Numbered from the stretch's first letter, positions 28,141-37,665 are shown. The stretch is 64,000 bases of DNA from an uncultured Mucispirillum sp. (GCA_944323205.1 CALURO010000006.1:1-64000); one strand, 5' to 3'. Notes: generated by a model from the sequence alone, not told the origin. Program-made: numbers and translations.

Positions 28141-28655
28141 AGCCTACCTTTAATATCCCAGATAGTAAAATTATAGATTATTCGTTTTGGTATGATAGAT
28201 AGCAGGAAAGTGTTCTTGTAAAAAATCAATCCCTTATCAGCAGGTCTAAAAATGTTATCCTTATCTTTTTTATACCTTATTTATTATGAAGTTGCAAGCA
28301 CAAATTTCATTTTTTATAAAAATTGCTGGAAATGCGAACTCACAAAAATAGTAATTTAGCATATTTTGATATAGTTAACTGATATAAACTATTGATAAAT
28401 AATATAAAAAAATTATTTCATTTTTTAAGAATTTATTATCTTATAAAAATCTATAATTATATCTTTATTATTAATATGTTATATCATTTTTATAAACTAT
28501 ATGTGATTAGTGCAAAAAATTTTGCAACAATGCACACTGTATGTTTTTATATACACTTTTACTGCTCATAACACTTCAAACATTTTAGCAGGTAAAGATA
28601 GGTGCAGGGGAGCATCTTTTAAAGAATACTTTTTCTGATATCTTTCATACCATGG
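28141..28655 (-). repeat. Left arm of long inverted repeat: leader-like AT-rich DNA with one CRISPR-like repeat
   Basis: About 28261-28650 is the near-perfect reverse complement of about 42915-43301 (roughly 95% by eye). On the minus strand it is followed by a 35-nt sequence at 28226-28260 that matches the repeat unit at 43302-43337 with few differences and ends GGGATTGA. The stretch 28150-28225 then matches 43508-43587. There is no ORF. This could be a CRISPR leader with a single surviving repeat. Confidence 0.55.
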
Positions 28656-28687
28656 AAATTTAATAAATTCAAAATTTATAAATAAAT

Positions 28688-29320
28688 CTATTTCAAAGAT
28701 ATGCTTAAAAGCCCGCCGTTAACAGGTATTATCTGTGCATTAAGTGTATCATCTTCAAATATCTCATATATAAAATTTAATACTTCCCGCCTGTTGCTTT
28801 GGTATTTATAAGGTGTTTCTGCTTCTTGGCACATTACATAGCCATATATTAATATATCATCAAAAATAACACAGGCATTTTTATTAAGTCTTGGCTTTAA
28901 AAGCTGCCATATACCAGAATACTCTCTTTTTACTGTATCAATAAATGCAAAATCATATTTTTCTTCAGTTGTTTTTAAAAACTGTTCTCCACGCATCTGA
29001 TAATATGACACATTTTTATAATCTTTAAAATAATTCTGGAAAAAAAGCCCCCTTTCCAGATTACCGTCAACTGCTGTAAGGTGAGTATAAGGAAAGCCTT
29101 TTAATACAGCCATACTAGATACTCCAATACCGCAGCCGATATCTATACTTTTTGCAGGCTGTTTTATAGATACAATATTTGTAACAGCACTACATGCATT
29201 TTCTTCAAGTGATGGCACACCTAAATTTTTTGCTGCCTGTCTTAAAGCTTCATAATCAGATTTTGAGCCTAATTTATTTAAAAAATCTTCGCAAATTGTA
29301 GGTGAAAATGATACATTCAT
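28688..29320 (-). CDS. Class I SAM-dependent methyltransferase (O-methyltransferase-like)
   Basis: A 210-residue protein with the SAM-binding motif IDIGCGIGVSSMAVL near residue 78, an acidic post-strand residue (TAVDGN), and DFAFIDTVKREY and ACVIFDDILIYG segments. These resemble the YrrM/CaiE-type O-methyltransferases. Target unknown. It starts 3 bp after the MotE-like gene, so it is the last gene of the fliH-fliI-fliJ-motE transcript. Modification of a flagellar protein is possible but not shown. Confidence 0.8.
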   Translation of the reverse strand: MNVSFSPTICEDFLNKLGSKSDYEALRQAAKNLGVPSLEENACSAVTNIVSIKQPAKSIDIGCGIGVSSMAVLKGFPYTHLTAVDGNLERGLFFQNYFKDYKNVSYYQMRGEQFLKTTEEKYDFAFIDTVKREYSGIWQLLKPRLNKNACVIFDDILIYGYVMCQEAETPYKYQSNRREVLNFIYEIFEDDTLNAQIIPVNGGLLSISLK

Positions 29321-29323
29321 AAA

Positions 29324-29851
29324 CTATTTCTGCTGTTTCTTTTTATCATCTCCAAAAACTGGCTGATATGTAAGCCTTTCTGCCATTTTTGATGCATATT
29401 CTGGGTTTGATTTACCAAGCTCGTTTAATATTTTACCCGCCACATTTGGTGTCATTCTGCTGAAAATTGCAACTGCAGTATCTATATCCATCGTTGTAAT
29501 AATATTTGCTACTGATTTTGGTTTAGATGTGGAATATACTTTTACAAGATTATCAAGTTCCTTACTCTGCTGCTCCCCTAATGATTTAAGCTGGGCAGAT
29601 ACTTCATCTCTTATTTTTTTAATATCATTTTCTCTTGCAAGCAGGTCCTGTTCCATAGCATTCAGCCTTGCTTCCTTAGCATTTAAATCTGCTTCGCGGA
29701 TATTTAAATTTTTCTCTTTCTCTCTTAATTCTTGTAATATAGCTGTTGTATCTATTAATTTACCATTCTGCTCTTGTGCATAAGCTGCACCAAAAGCAAA
29801 TAAAAATATTAAGCATAATCCAATTAAGTATGAGCTGGCTGTTTTTTTCAT
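29324..29851 (-). CDS. MotE-like flagellar protein (MgtE-N/FliG-related, coiled coil)
   Basis: A 175-residue exported or anchored protein (hydrophobic N terminus ending AYA). A long coiled coil (about 30-95, LREKEKNLNIREADLNAKEARL) is followed by a MgtE-N-like domain (MDIDTAVAIFSRMTPNVAGKILNELG). This matches the MotE family, which works with the MotAB stator at the flagellar motor. It is 11 bp downstream of fliJ, the usual position. Confidence 0.8.
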   Translation of the reverse strand: MKKTASSYLIGLCLIFLFAFGAAYAQEQNGKLIDTTAILQELREKEKNLNIREADLNAKEARLNAMEQDLLARENDIKKIRDEVSAQLKSLGEQQSKELDNLVKVYSTSKPKSVANIITTMDIDTAVAIFSRMTPNVAGKILNELGKSNPEYASKMAERLTYQPVFGDDKKKQQK

Positions 29852-29862
29852 ATTTCTGCTCC

Positions 29863-30300
29863 TTATTCTTCCTTATGTCCTCTAGTAATATTTATTTCGT
29901 CTATCTGCATCATTTCCTGTTTTTTCATATATTCAGCATAATCAAGCAAATGTTTTGCCTTTAATTTTTCCATTACTTTTAAATCATTAAGCGACTTTTT
30001 TAATACTTCCTTTTGTTTTGCTGTTTCTTGAGCTGCTGCCTGCAATTTTGCTTCACATACTGCTAAATCATTCTGCCTGACAGCAATATATTTATTATAC
30101 ATCTCTATAAAATCAAAAAGTCCTTTTGCCTTGTCCTGCTCCATTTCGATGTTTTTGGCTTTTATATCTTCTATAACAGCATTTTTTTCTTCATAAGCCT
30201 GCTTTTCTTTTAGCTGTAAATCTGAGAGCTTTATTTTTTCTCTTTCAAGAGCTTTTTCTCTTAATTCTAATACTTTTTCAAGTTTAAATTTTTTATTCAT
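29863..30300 (-). CDS. fliJ: Flagellar export protein FliJ
   Basis: A 145-residue, almost wholly coiled-coil protein (KLEKVLELREKALEREKIKLSDLQLKEKQAYEE...), typical of FliJ. FliJ fits the central cavity of the FliI ATPase hexamer and couples it to the export gate. Position immediately after fliI (8 bp) supports the call, which is weak on sequence alone. Confidence 0.82.
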   Translation of the reverse strand: MNKKFKLEKVLELREKALEREKIKLSDLQLKEKQAYEEKNAVIEDIKAKNIEMEQDKAKGLFDFIEMYNKYIAVRQNDLAVCEAKLQAAAQETAKQKEVLKKSLNDLKVMEKLKAKHLLDYAEYMKKQEMMQIDEINITRGHKEE

Positions 30301-30308
30301 ATATTATT

Positions 30309-31619
30309 TTATACATTACCAACTATGGTTCTCATTATTCCAAGTGTTTCTTCCATAGTAAATTTTTCATTTTTACCCTGCTTTAAAAAGTTATTTACAG
30401 CATTATTTTTTGCAATAGCCTCATCAATCTTAGGATTTGAGCCTTTAGAGTATGCACCAATATTGATTAAATCTTCCGCCTCTCTATATGTGGCTATTAA
30501 ATCACGAATTTTCCCAGCCATTGCAATATGTTCAGGGGTTGCAACTTCTGTCATAAGACGCGATGCACTAACCATTACATTTATTGCAGGAAAATGGTTT
30601 TTAGCTCCAAGACTTCTATCAAGCACTATGTGGCCGTCAATAATAGAGCGGACAGTATCTGCAATAGGGTCATTCATATCATCGCCTTCTGATAATACTG
30701 TATAAAGCCCTGTAATAGAGCCTTCCCCCTCCGTTGTGCCTGCACGCTCTAAAAGTTTAGGTAAAAGTCCAAAAACAGAAGGTGTGTATCCTTTTGATGT
30801 AGGCGGCTCACCAACAGTTAAGCCTATCTCCCTTTGAGCCATAGCAAAACGGGTAACACTATCCATCATAAGCATAACTTCTTTGCCTTCATCTCTAAAA
30901 TATTCAGCAATTGCTGTTGCTACAAACGCCCCAAGCCTTCTCACTAAGGCAGACTGGTCACTTGTTGCAACTACTACTACACTTCGTTTTAAACCTTCTT
31001 CCCCTAAATCTCTCTCTATAAACTCTCTTACTTCTCTGCCTCGTTCGCCAATTAATGCAATAACATTCACCTGTGCACTAGTGTTTCTTGCAATCATACC
31101 TAAAAGTACACTTTTACCAACACCACTCCCTGCAAATATACCTACACGCTGACCACTGCCTGATGTTAGAAGCCCGTCTATTGCTTTTACCCCTGTAGAT
31201 ATTGGGGTTTTAATAACTCGCCTGAGCAGCGGCGGCGGTGGTGTTGCACTAATTGGTACAGGGCGAACATCTACTAATGCACCTTTGCCGTCCATTGGGT
31301 TTCCAAAGCCGTCAAGAACTCTGCCTAAAAGGCTTTCTCCAACAAATACTTTATTACCGTCACTTACTTCACTTACAATACTGCCCGGTGCAATACCTTC
31401 ATTTTCACCATAAGGCATAAGTACAACTCTGTCATCACGAAAACCAATAATTTCAGCATATATATCTGTGCCCATAACAGTTCTAATAGTGCAGCGGCTG
31501 CCGATACTTAATAAAGGACCGTCAGCTTCTACCACAAGACCTGCAATCTTAGTAACTCTGCCTGTAAGTGTTATTTTAGTTTTCGGTTTGACTGTTTGCA
31601 GCAGCTGTAAGTTGCGCAT
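30309..31619 (-). CDS. fliI: Flagellum-specific export ATPase FliI
   Basis: A 436-residue ATPase of the flagellar type III export apparatus. Walker A is GIFAGSGVGKSVLL near residue 163; GERGREVREFIERDLG and the Walker B MLMMDSVTRFAMAQRE follow, all diagnostic for FliI. The PPPLLRR segment precedes the nucleotide-binding domain. Its start overlaps the end of fliH by 44 bp. Confidence 0.96.
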   Translation of the reverse strand: MRNLQLLQTVKPKTKITLTGRVTKIAGLVVEADGPLLSIGSRCTIRTVMGTDIYAEIIGFRDDRVVLMPYGENEGIAPGSIVSEVSDGNKVFVGESLLGRVLDGFGNPMDGKGALVDVRPVPISATPPPPLLRRVIKTPISTGVKAIDGLLTSGSGQRVGIFAGSGVGKSVLLGMIARNTSAQVNVIALIGERGREVREFIERDLGEEGLKRSVVVVATSDQSALVRRLGAFVATAIAEYFRDEGKEVMLMMDSVTRFAMAQREIGLTVGEPPTSKGYTPSVFGLLPKLLERAGTTEGEGSITGLYTVLSEGDDMNDPIADTVRSIIDGHIVLDRSLGAKNHFPAINVMVSASRLMTEVATPEHIAMAGKIRDLIATYREAEDLINIGAYSKGSNPKIDEAIAKNNAVNNFLKQGKNEKFTMEETLGIMRTIVGNV

Positions 31620-32799
31620 TTATCTCTTTTTCCAAATCATTAATCATAGTATCCACATTTAAAGCAATTTCCCCAGATTTAGAATCCACTATTACTGCAC
31701 CTTTTGGTATAGATACATCGCCTGTTACTTCATAATCAGGAAGCCCTGCCTGAGTGATTTCCACATCATCTGGATTTACTTTAAATTTTATATCCCTAAA
31801 TTCATGAAGTCTTGATAAATTTTGTTTTATTATATTTAATGCAAAACTGTCATTAATTTTTCTTTCTTCGCCTATTAATGTTTTAACAAAACCAATAACT
31901 GTCACAGGTATCTGCTCATCTACTGCGTCAATTGATGATTTAATTTTATCTAATTTAGAAAGTGCATCTTTATAAAATCCATCAAGTTTTACCATATAAT
32001 CAGCTTTTTCTGCTTCATAATGTTTTTCAAACTCAATACGAGCCTGTTCATATCCTTCTTTTCTGCCCTCTTCTTTTGATGCTTCAAGCTGTTCAGGCAT
32101 TGTTGTTTTTAATGTTTCAAGCTCAGTATTTGCAGTATCAAGCTGTTTATCTCTTTCCATTAATGCTTTTTCAACAGTTAACTTTAATGCTTCCATTTCT
32201 TCTGCATGTGCTTTGCAGCCGTCAATCTGTTCTTTATATGATACAAGCTCATTTTTTAATTCTTCCAGCTCACTTTCGCTGATTAATGGCGACATTTCAG
32301 GGTTTGCAATAAAATCTTCATCTGAAATTATACTGCTTTCATGATTTTCTGCCTGTTGTAATTGACTATCTGAAACTGTCTGCATAACAGGTATATCTTC
32401 CAAAGGTAAATCATCTTCCACCCTTTCATTATTTCTTGAACGGACAACAGTCGGAGTTTTTGGCTCATCATCTACACTTTCAGAAAACATTGGTGCTTCA
32501 ACAAAACCCTGCCCTATTTTCCCTGCTGGCAGGTCTACTTTTTCACCAACAATACCATCTTCTGCTTTTGCAAGGCGGGAAGGTGGCCAGTAATCTTTAT
32601 CAGTAACTTCATCTTCATACTCTTCTATTGTTTCTGGCTCTTCTTCACCAGTATCACTATACATATCCTGCACTGATAATTCTTCATCATCAGCAAAAGA
32701 GCGTAAATTATAATCTTTTTCTCCACGCTCAACTGTGGAAAACTCTCTCATTTTAAATATGCCTTCTGACCTGTCCTCTTTAATAACCCTTGATGACAT
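31576..32799 (-). CDS. fliH: Flagellar assembly protein FliH, long form
   Basis: A 407-residue protein, longer than most FliH. The N-terminal half is acidic and low-complexity (YSDTGEEEPETIEEYEDEV). A coiled coil at about 175-260 leads into the C-terminal FliH/HrpE-type domain (FVKTLIGEERKINDSFALNIIKQNLSRL ... IVDSKSGEIALNVDTMI). FliH restrains FliI and links it to the C ring. It is the first gene of the fliH-fliI-fliJ-motE-methyltransferase transcript, about 200 bp after fliG. Confidence 0.9.
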   Translation of the reverse strand: MSSRVIKEDRSEGIFKMREFSTVERGEKDYNLRSFADDEELSVQDMYSDTGEEEPETIEEYEDEVTDKDYWPPSRLAKAEDGIVGEKVDLPAGKIGQGFVEAPMFSESVDDEPKTPTVVRSRNNERVEDDLPLEDIPVMQTVSDSQLQQAENHESSIISDEDFIANPEMSPLISESELEELKNELVSYKEQIDGCKAHAEEMEALKLTVEKALMERDKQLDTANTELETLKTTMPEQLEASKEEGRKEGYEQARIEFEKHYEAEKADYMVKLDGFYKDALSKLDKIKSSIDAVDEQIPVTVIGFVKTLIGEERKINDSFALNIIKQNLSRLHEFRDIKFKVNPDDVEITQAGLPDYEVTGDVSIPKGAVIVDSKSGEIALNVDTMINDLEKEINAQLTAAANSQTEN

Positions 32800-32935
32800 A
32801 AATACGCTCCTCTTAAATAATATAAAAAAATATAACCACTGTATTTTTTTATCTATACTATAAAACTATAAAGAAATAAGTTACTTTAATCATTAATATT
32901 TATTTAAAGAAATTTATTTTTATCAAAAGCCTGCT

Positions 32936-32977
32936 CTTTATAAAATTATTGCAGACAAATAATCTGCCTGCAATAAT
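32936..32977 (-). terminator. Probable terminator after fliG
   Basis: Stem ATTATTGCAG/CTGCAATAAT (32945-32954/32968-32977) followed on the minus strand by TTTTAT. It suggests that fliH is transcribed at least partly from its own promoter. Confidence 0.6.
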
Positions 32978-33005
32978 AAATTTTATAAGATATTTTAAAT
33001 ATAAA

Positions 33006-34049
33006 CTAAATAAACTGCTCTTCTTCACCGCCGCCGATACTAATAACACCTTCTTCATCAAGCTCTCTGACGATAGCAACTATCTCATGCTGAGCTTTTT
33101 CAACATCTTTCAAGCGGACAGGCCCCATATAGTCCATTTCTTCCTGCATGGTTTCCATAGCACGCTTAGACATATTTTCAAAGAATTTCTTCTTAGTATC
33201 TTCATCAGCCCCTTTAAGAGCAAATGTAAGCACTTTTTTATCAGCTTTTTTAAGTATTTCCTGTATAGCTGCTGTGCCAAGAACTTTAATATCATCAAAG
33301 ACAAACATCATATCTCTGATTTTTGCAACTAATTCCGGCGAATCTTTTTCTAACCTGTCAAGAGTAGTTTTACTTGCAACTCTATCCATACGGTTGAATA
33401 TTTCTGCAACAGATTTTACACCACCCACTTCAACATTATATGATGATAATGCTTCAAACCTTTCTTCTAACACTTTTGAAAGTGTTTTAACAACGGCTGG
33501 GGAAATATCCTGCAGGTTTGCAATTCTTACTGCAACTTCTGCTTTTAAATCTTCAGGCAGCTGTGCCATAGATTCTGCCGCATGTGATGGGTCTAAATGG
33601 GCAAGAATTAATGCAATAGTCTGCGGATGCTCGTTCATAATAAATTTTGCAAGCTGTTTAGGGTCAATCTTAGTTAAAAATTCAAAACCAGATGACTGTT
33701 CCAGCATTTTAGTAAGCCTGTCAATAATCTTTCTTGCTCGTTCCGGCCCTAGTGATTTTACAAGAATAGATTTAGCATACTCTAAACCGCCTTTTGAAAT
33801 AAATTTTTTCGCAAGCATCATATTGTAGAATTCTTCTACAACTTCATCTATCTGCTCAGGCGGCACAACTCTTGTTAATGCAATCTCTTTTGATAAATCA
33901 GACACTTCCTCATCATCAAGATATGCCATAACTTTAGAAGATATTTCTTCCCCTAATGCAACCATTAAAATAGCAGCTTTTTTCATACCCTGTGATGACT
34001 GTATACCTGAAATAGCAGCCATCATAGCAGATGTATCTTCTCTAGCCAT
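33006..34049 (-). CDS. fliG: Flagellar motor switch protein FliG
   Basis: A 347-residue C-ring protein with the three FliG domains: N-terminal (GMKKAAILMVALGEEISSKVMAYLDDEEV), middle (IMNEHPQTIALILAHLDPSHAAESMAQLPED), and C-terminal torque domain (RDMMFVFDDIKVLGTAAIQEILKKADKK). The conserved charged residues of the torque helix are present. The ATG overlaps the last base of fliF. Confidence 0.97.
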   Translation of the reverse strand: MAREDTSAMMAAISGIQSSQGMKKAAILMVALGEEISSKVMAYLDDEEVSDLSKEIALTRVVPPEQIDEVVEEFYNMMLAKKFISKGGLEYAKSILVKSLGPERARKIIDRLTKMLEQSSGFEFLTKIDPKQLAKFIMNEHPQTIALILAHLDPSHAAESMAQLPEDLKAEVAVRIANLQDISPAVVKTLSKVLEERFEALSSYNVEVGGVKSVAEIFNRMDRVASKTTLDRLEKDSPELVAKIRDMMFVFDDIKVLGTAAIQEILKKADKKVLTFALKGADEDTKKKFFENMSKRAMETMQEEMDYMGPVRLKDVEKAQHEIVAIVRELDEEGVISIGGGEEEQFI

Positions 34050-35737
34050 TAGTTACTACCCCCTTGACCGTTGCTGCTTTTAATCATAGCTTTTACTAAG
34101 TTTGCTATCATCTCAGGGTCCTCATTGGCCTGTTCTTCAATTTTCTTCAGCATAACTTTAGATTTTACTGCTTCCACATCAATAGGGGTAGATTCTTCTA
34201 ATTCTGCCTCTATCTCACGCTCCAACTCTTCAACAGATTTAGGGAAACCGCTTTCATCGCCAACAGAAATATCAAGCCCTGCCATTTGAGCATCAAGTGC
34301 AGATTCGCCAAGCATTTCTTCATCGATTTCTCTAGCTTTATCAATTCTTTTAATAATAGGGCGTAAAATAAGCAGCCAAAACATAAAGATAATTATAACA
34401 GCACTTGCATAAGATGCAATTTGTTTTATCATTTCCATACGCTTAGCACTCTCTTCTGCCATTAAATCTATTTCATCTTTTGTTGTATCAAAAGATATAT
34501 TTGTTACTTCAATAACATCTGTCCTGCCTGCGTCATAGCCAACTGCAGCTGCAACTGCGGCACGGAGTTTTGTCATTTCATCTTCTGTCCAAGGTCTGCG
34601 GACAAGCTGTCTTGCACCGTCTACTGTTTCTATAGTTTGTCTATCGTCAACAACTACTGCAACCGTTAGCCTTTTTATTTCACCACCAACTTTATTTTCC
34701 CTTGTAACAGTTTTATCTATTTCATAGTTATTAATTTCATCTGTCTTACTGTATTCGCTGACTATACCGTCAACTAAAATATCAGGCTCTGCAAGGTTTG
34801 ATTCAACCCCGGGAATACCCTGCGGACCTTTACCAGTCTGTTTTGAATTGATTTCTAATGTTCTTTGTGAGCGGGTAACAGGTGTATCCCCATATTTTTC
34901 ACTAATCACTTCTCTTTGAGAAAAATCCATAGCAACACTTACACGCACTATAAATGGGTTATCATCACCAAGCATTGGAAGAAGTGCATTTTTAAGTCTT
35001 TCTTCAATATATTTTTCCTGGTCTCTTTCGTAAGCAATTTGGTTTTGAGTAAGCCTGTACGGCTCATTTGCTTCTGTCATAAATGCACTAAGCAGGTTAC
35101 CTGCAGTATCTACCACCTGAATATTTTGTGGTTCAAGACCTTTCACTGCTGCAGCTACTAAATGACTGATAGAGCGAACTTCATCTTCGCTTAATGTCTC
35201 ACCCTGTCTGAGTTTTAATGCAACAGATGCTTTCGCCTGCTGTTCTTCTGAAACAAAAAGCCTTTCTTTTGGAATGCTTAAATGTACTTTTGCTTCTAAA
35301 ACTTTATCCATTGAAGCAATAGTATTGCTTAATTCCCCCTGTAATGCCCTTTGATAGTCTACATTCTGCATAAATTCAGTTTTACCAAAGCTTGATTTAT
35401 CAAAAAGCTCAAAACCTGCAGCAGGCGGCGTTTTTGGCAAGCCCTGTTCTGCAAGCATCATTCTAGCATTATATACATTTTCCTGCGGAACTTCTATAGA
35501 TGTACCGTTTACTCTAAAAGGAACAGACTGCTGGCGTAGCTGGTCGCTTACTGCCTGCACATCTTCCTGAGTCATTTCAGTATAAAGTGGCTTATATGCA
35601 GGCTTATTAGCCCAGATAAGCAGAACAGTAACAGCAGCAACAACTGCAACAGATGCAGCACCAATTGCCACCTTTTGAAGTGTTGTCAGCTTTGCCCAGA
35701 TATCTAAAAATTGTGTGGATAAATTACGCACCGCCAT
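34049..35737 (-). CDS. fliF: Flagellar MS-ring protein FliF
   Basis: A 562-residue inner-membrane protein forming the MS ring. The first membrane segment is at about 22-43 and the second at about 440-460 (SAVIIIFMFWLLILRPI). Between them lies the periplasmic ring-building part (PLYTEMTQEDVQAVSDQL ... KVHLSIPKERLFV). The C-terminal cytoplasmic tail binds FliG. Length is normal. fliG follows with a one-base overlap. Confidence 0.97.
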   Translation of the reverse strand: MAVRNLSTQFLDIWAKLTTLQKVAIGAASVAVVAAVTVLLIWANKPAYKPLYTEMTQEDVQAVSDQLRQQSVPFRVNGTSIEVPQENVYNARMMLAEQGLPKTPPAAGFELFDKSSFGKTEFMQNVDYQRALQGELSNTIASMDKVLEAKVHLSIPKERLFVSEEQQAKASVALKLRQGETLSEDEVRSISHLVAAAVKGLEPQNIQVVDTAGNLLSAFMTEANEPYRLTQNQIAYERDQEKYIEERLKNALLPMLGDDNPFIVRVSVAMDFSQREVISEKYGDTPVTRSQRTLEINSKQTGKGPQGIPGVESNLAEPDILVDGIVSEYSKTDEINNYEIDKTVTRENKVGGEIKRLTVAVVVDDRQTIETVDGARQLVRRPWTEDEMTKLRAAVAAAVGYDAGRTDVIEVTNISFDTTKDEIDLMAEESAKRMEMIKQIASYASAVIIIFMFWLLILRPIIKRIDKAREIDEEMLGESALDAQMAGLDISVGDESGFPKSVEELEREIEAELEESTPIDVEAVKSKVMLKKIEEQANEDPEMIANLVKAMIKSSNGQGGSN

Positions 35738-35934
35738 ATATGGTCGCTCCTATACAATATATAATATACACAAATCAGACTGGCAAAAAAATTTATTTTT
35801 GACAATCTGAAATATAATGATATATATTGCAATATATAAAATTTCTCTAATAGATACAAGTATTTTTTTACAAATTAACAATATACCGCCACATTAACTA
35901 TAAAAAAATTCCACTTTACTTTATATAATATCAT

Positions 35935-36138
35935 CTATTTTATATTATTATCTATCTGCTGGCTCATGAACTTTAATTCACCTACTGCGTCACCAGCATA
36001 AAAAATAACAAAAAAAGCAGAACATATTAAAACAATAAATAATACTACTGCAAACCTTTTGATATTTAAAGGCAATGACTGCCATAATAATTTTAATGAA
36101 GATAAATTTCCTTCTTTAGAACCAGACTCTTTATCCAA
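35935..36138 (-). CDS. Single-span membrane microprotein resembling the FliF N terminus
   Basis: A 67-residue protein with one membrane segment (about 29-50). Aligned by eye with FliF residues 12-60, it shares the spacing of an LW/IW pair, the basic turn, the hydrophobic span, and then ELKFMSQQID against PLYTEMTQED. I do not recognise a named family. It sits between fliE and fliF in the basal-body transcript. It could be a FliF-derived fragment or a small MS-ring accessory protein. A ribosome-binding site is not obvious (the upstream sequence is A/T-rich with GGAG absent), so translation is not certain. Confidence 0.5.
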   Translation of the reverse strand: MDKESGSKEGNLSSLKLLWQSLPLNIKRFAVVLFIVLICSAFFVIFYAGDAVGELKFMSQQIDNNIK

Positions 36139-36269
36139 AATTTCGCTCCATATTTACAAAGATATTGTTAATTTTTATATAAAGATAGTAATGACGCAAC
36201 AATACTGTTAACCAGCAGCACATTACAAAGGGATAAGAAAATCAAGTGCAGTAAAATATTTAATAACTA

Positions 36270-36578
36270 CTACACTTGTGTTTTAATAACTTCTTGATAA
36301 GCAGATAATAATTTATTGCGGACTTCCATCATCATTTTAAGAGATGTATCAGCTTTCTGCATAGCTATCATTGTATCATGCACATCAGTATTTTCACCAT
36401 TAAGTGCCTGCTGAATAGCTGCTGTTGCATTATGCTGAGCAGAATCCACACTATTAAGTGCTGTTTTTAAAATATCAGAGAAGCTGTCCCCTTCCACAAC
36501 AGAAGGCTGCTGTGTAGAACTGTAGCTTGTTTCAAGACTGTTTGGAAGTAAAATATCCAGTTTATTAATATCAGCCAT
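36270..36578 (-). CDS. fliE: Flagellar hook-basal body protein FliE
   Basis: A 102-residue rod/MS-ring junction protein. The C-terminal half carries the family signature (SVDSAQHNATAAIQQALNGENTDVHDTMIAMQKADTSLKMMMEVRNKLLSAYQEVIKTQV). There is no signal peptide, as expected for type III export. It follows flgB-flgC in the canonical order. Confidence 0.95.
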   Translation of the reverse strand: MADINKLDILLPNSLETSYSSTQQPSVVEGDSFSDILKTALNSVDSAQHNATAAIQQALNGENTDVHDTMIAMQKADTSLKMMMEVRNKLLSAYQEVIKTQV

Positions 36579-36715
36579 TTTCTGCTCCTATCTTTCTATA
36601 TATAATATACAATCTTTTTAGTTACTTATCAACATAAATCTATATAGGAAAATTTTGCCGCATACAATATGGCACTAATTTCCCTTATTCAATATCAGGA
36701 AAAAATTTCCTAATA

Positions 36716-37120
36716 TTATTGTCGTCCAATTTCCAGTGCAGCATTAGATAATTGTTTAGCTGACTGCAAAATAGTTAAGTTTGATTCATAAGCTCTTGCT
36801 GCTTCCAAAAGGTTAACCATTTCTTCCACAGGGCTTATATTGGGCATTGCCACATAACCTTCTTCGTTTGCATCAGGGTGAGTTGGGTCATACTGCAGAC
36901 GAGGTGGTTTAGTATCTTCATATATCTTATCAACCTGAACACCGCCTTTATGTTCACCAGTTAATACTTGCTTAAATATAACATTTTTCTTCCTGTATGG
37001 ACCGCCGTCTTCTGTTCGTGTAGTGTTAGCATTTGCCATATTTGAAGATAATACACTCATTCTTATTCTTTGTGCGGAAAGCCCTGTGGCTGCTGTGTCT
37101 AATACATCAAAATAACTCAT
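36716..37120 (-). CDS. flgC: Flagellar basal-body rod protein FlgC
   Basis: A 134-residue proximal rod protein. The N-terminal rod motif (DTAATGLSAQRIRMSVLSSNMANANTTRTEDGGPY) and C-terminal heptad region (VEEMVNLLEAARAYESNLTILQSAKQL) are both diagnostic. It starts 19 bp after flgB. Confidence 0.96.
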   Translation of the reverse strand: MSYFDVLDTAATGLSAQRIRMSVLSSNMANANTTRTEDGGPYRKKNVIFKQVLTGEHKGGVQVDKIYEDTKPPRLQYDPTHPDANEEGYVAMPNISPVEEMVNLLEAARAYESNLTILQSAKQLSNAALEIGRQ

Positions 37121-37139
37121 TTTCTATCCCCTTCACTTC

Positions 37140-37556
37140 TTACTGAGACTGTGTTTTAGTTAAGTTAACTAAACCAGTAACTTTTTTGCCTGCAATTTGA
37201 GAAAGCAGTTTATATCTTAATTCTGCCTCTGCCTGCTGGCTCATTTCATAATCCATATTTACATCGTTTCCATCGTTTCTTGTAGACGGATTATTTTGGA
37301 AACGAACTAATGTTCTAGGGTCTAATTCTTCATCCCCTAATGACATATGCATTGAATTAGTGCGTTTAAGTGATACTGGATTATTTGAATTAGAGTAATA
37401 TTCTTCCATAACTTCGCTGAAAACAAGTTTAACAGCTTTATATTTTGGAGTATCCTGATTTGCAATATTTCTTGATATACCATTATTTTTTACTGATAAA
37501 GTATCAAGAGCAAAATTTAAATCATTTACTTTAGTTTTATCAAAAATCCCTATCAT
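37140..37556 (-). CDS. flgB: Flagellar basal-body rod protein FlgB
   Basis: A 138-residue proximal rod protein. The N-terminal signature LSVKNNGISRNIANQDTPKYKA and the C-terminal DVNMDYEMSQQAEAELRYKLLSQIAGKK identify it. It is the first gene of the basal-body transcript and is preceded by two sigma-54-type promoters. AGAGGTG lies upstream of the ATG. Confidence 0.95.
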   Translation of the reverse strand: MIGIFDKTKVNDLNFALDTLSVKNNGISRNIANQDTPKYKAVKLVFSEVMEEYYSNSNNPVSLKRTNSMHMSLGDEELDPRTLVRFQNNPSTRNDGNDVNMDYEMSQQAEAELRYKLLSQIAGKKVTGLVNLTKTQSQ

Positions 37557-37579
37557 TTCACACCTCTTACTTTTTATAA

Positions 37580-37596
37580 AGCAATATAAATGCCAC
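37580..37596 (-). promoter_or_regulatory. Sigma-54 promoter, flgB-proximal
   Basis: The minus strand reads GTGGCATTTATATTGCT. The GG (-24) and GC (-12) elements are 12 bp apart, as sigma-54 requires. The predicted start is about 37569, giving a leader of only about 14 nt that still contains AGAGGTG. Confidence 0.65.
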
Positions 37597-37632
37597 TTTT
37601 AAATTCACTTTTCACTCACTTGCTTATTTACT

Positions 37633-37649
37633 AGCAAGAGATGTGCCAA
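37633..37649 (-). promoter_or_regulatory. Sigma-54 promoter, flgB-distal, consensus match
   Basis: The minus strand reads TTGGCACATCTCTTGCT, a match to TTGGCAC-N5-TTGCT with correct spacing. The predicted start is about 37622, about 65 nt before the flgB ATG. Confidence 0.8.
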
Positions 37650-37665
37650 AATATAAAAATTATTT

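Noticed and set aside
33148..33828. A 226-codon open frame on the plus strand opposite fliG
   Set aside because: It lies wholly antisense to an unambiguous fliG, has no ribosome-binding site and its protein is low-complexity Ser/Leu-rich, as expected for a shadow frame.
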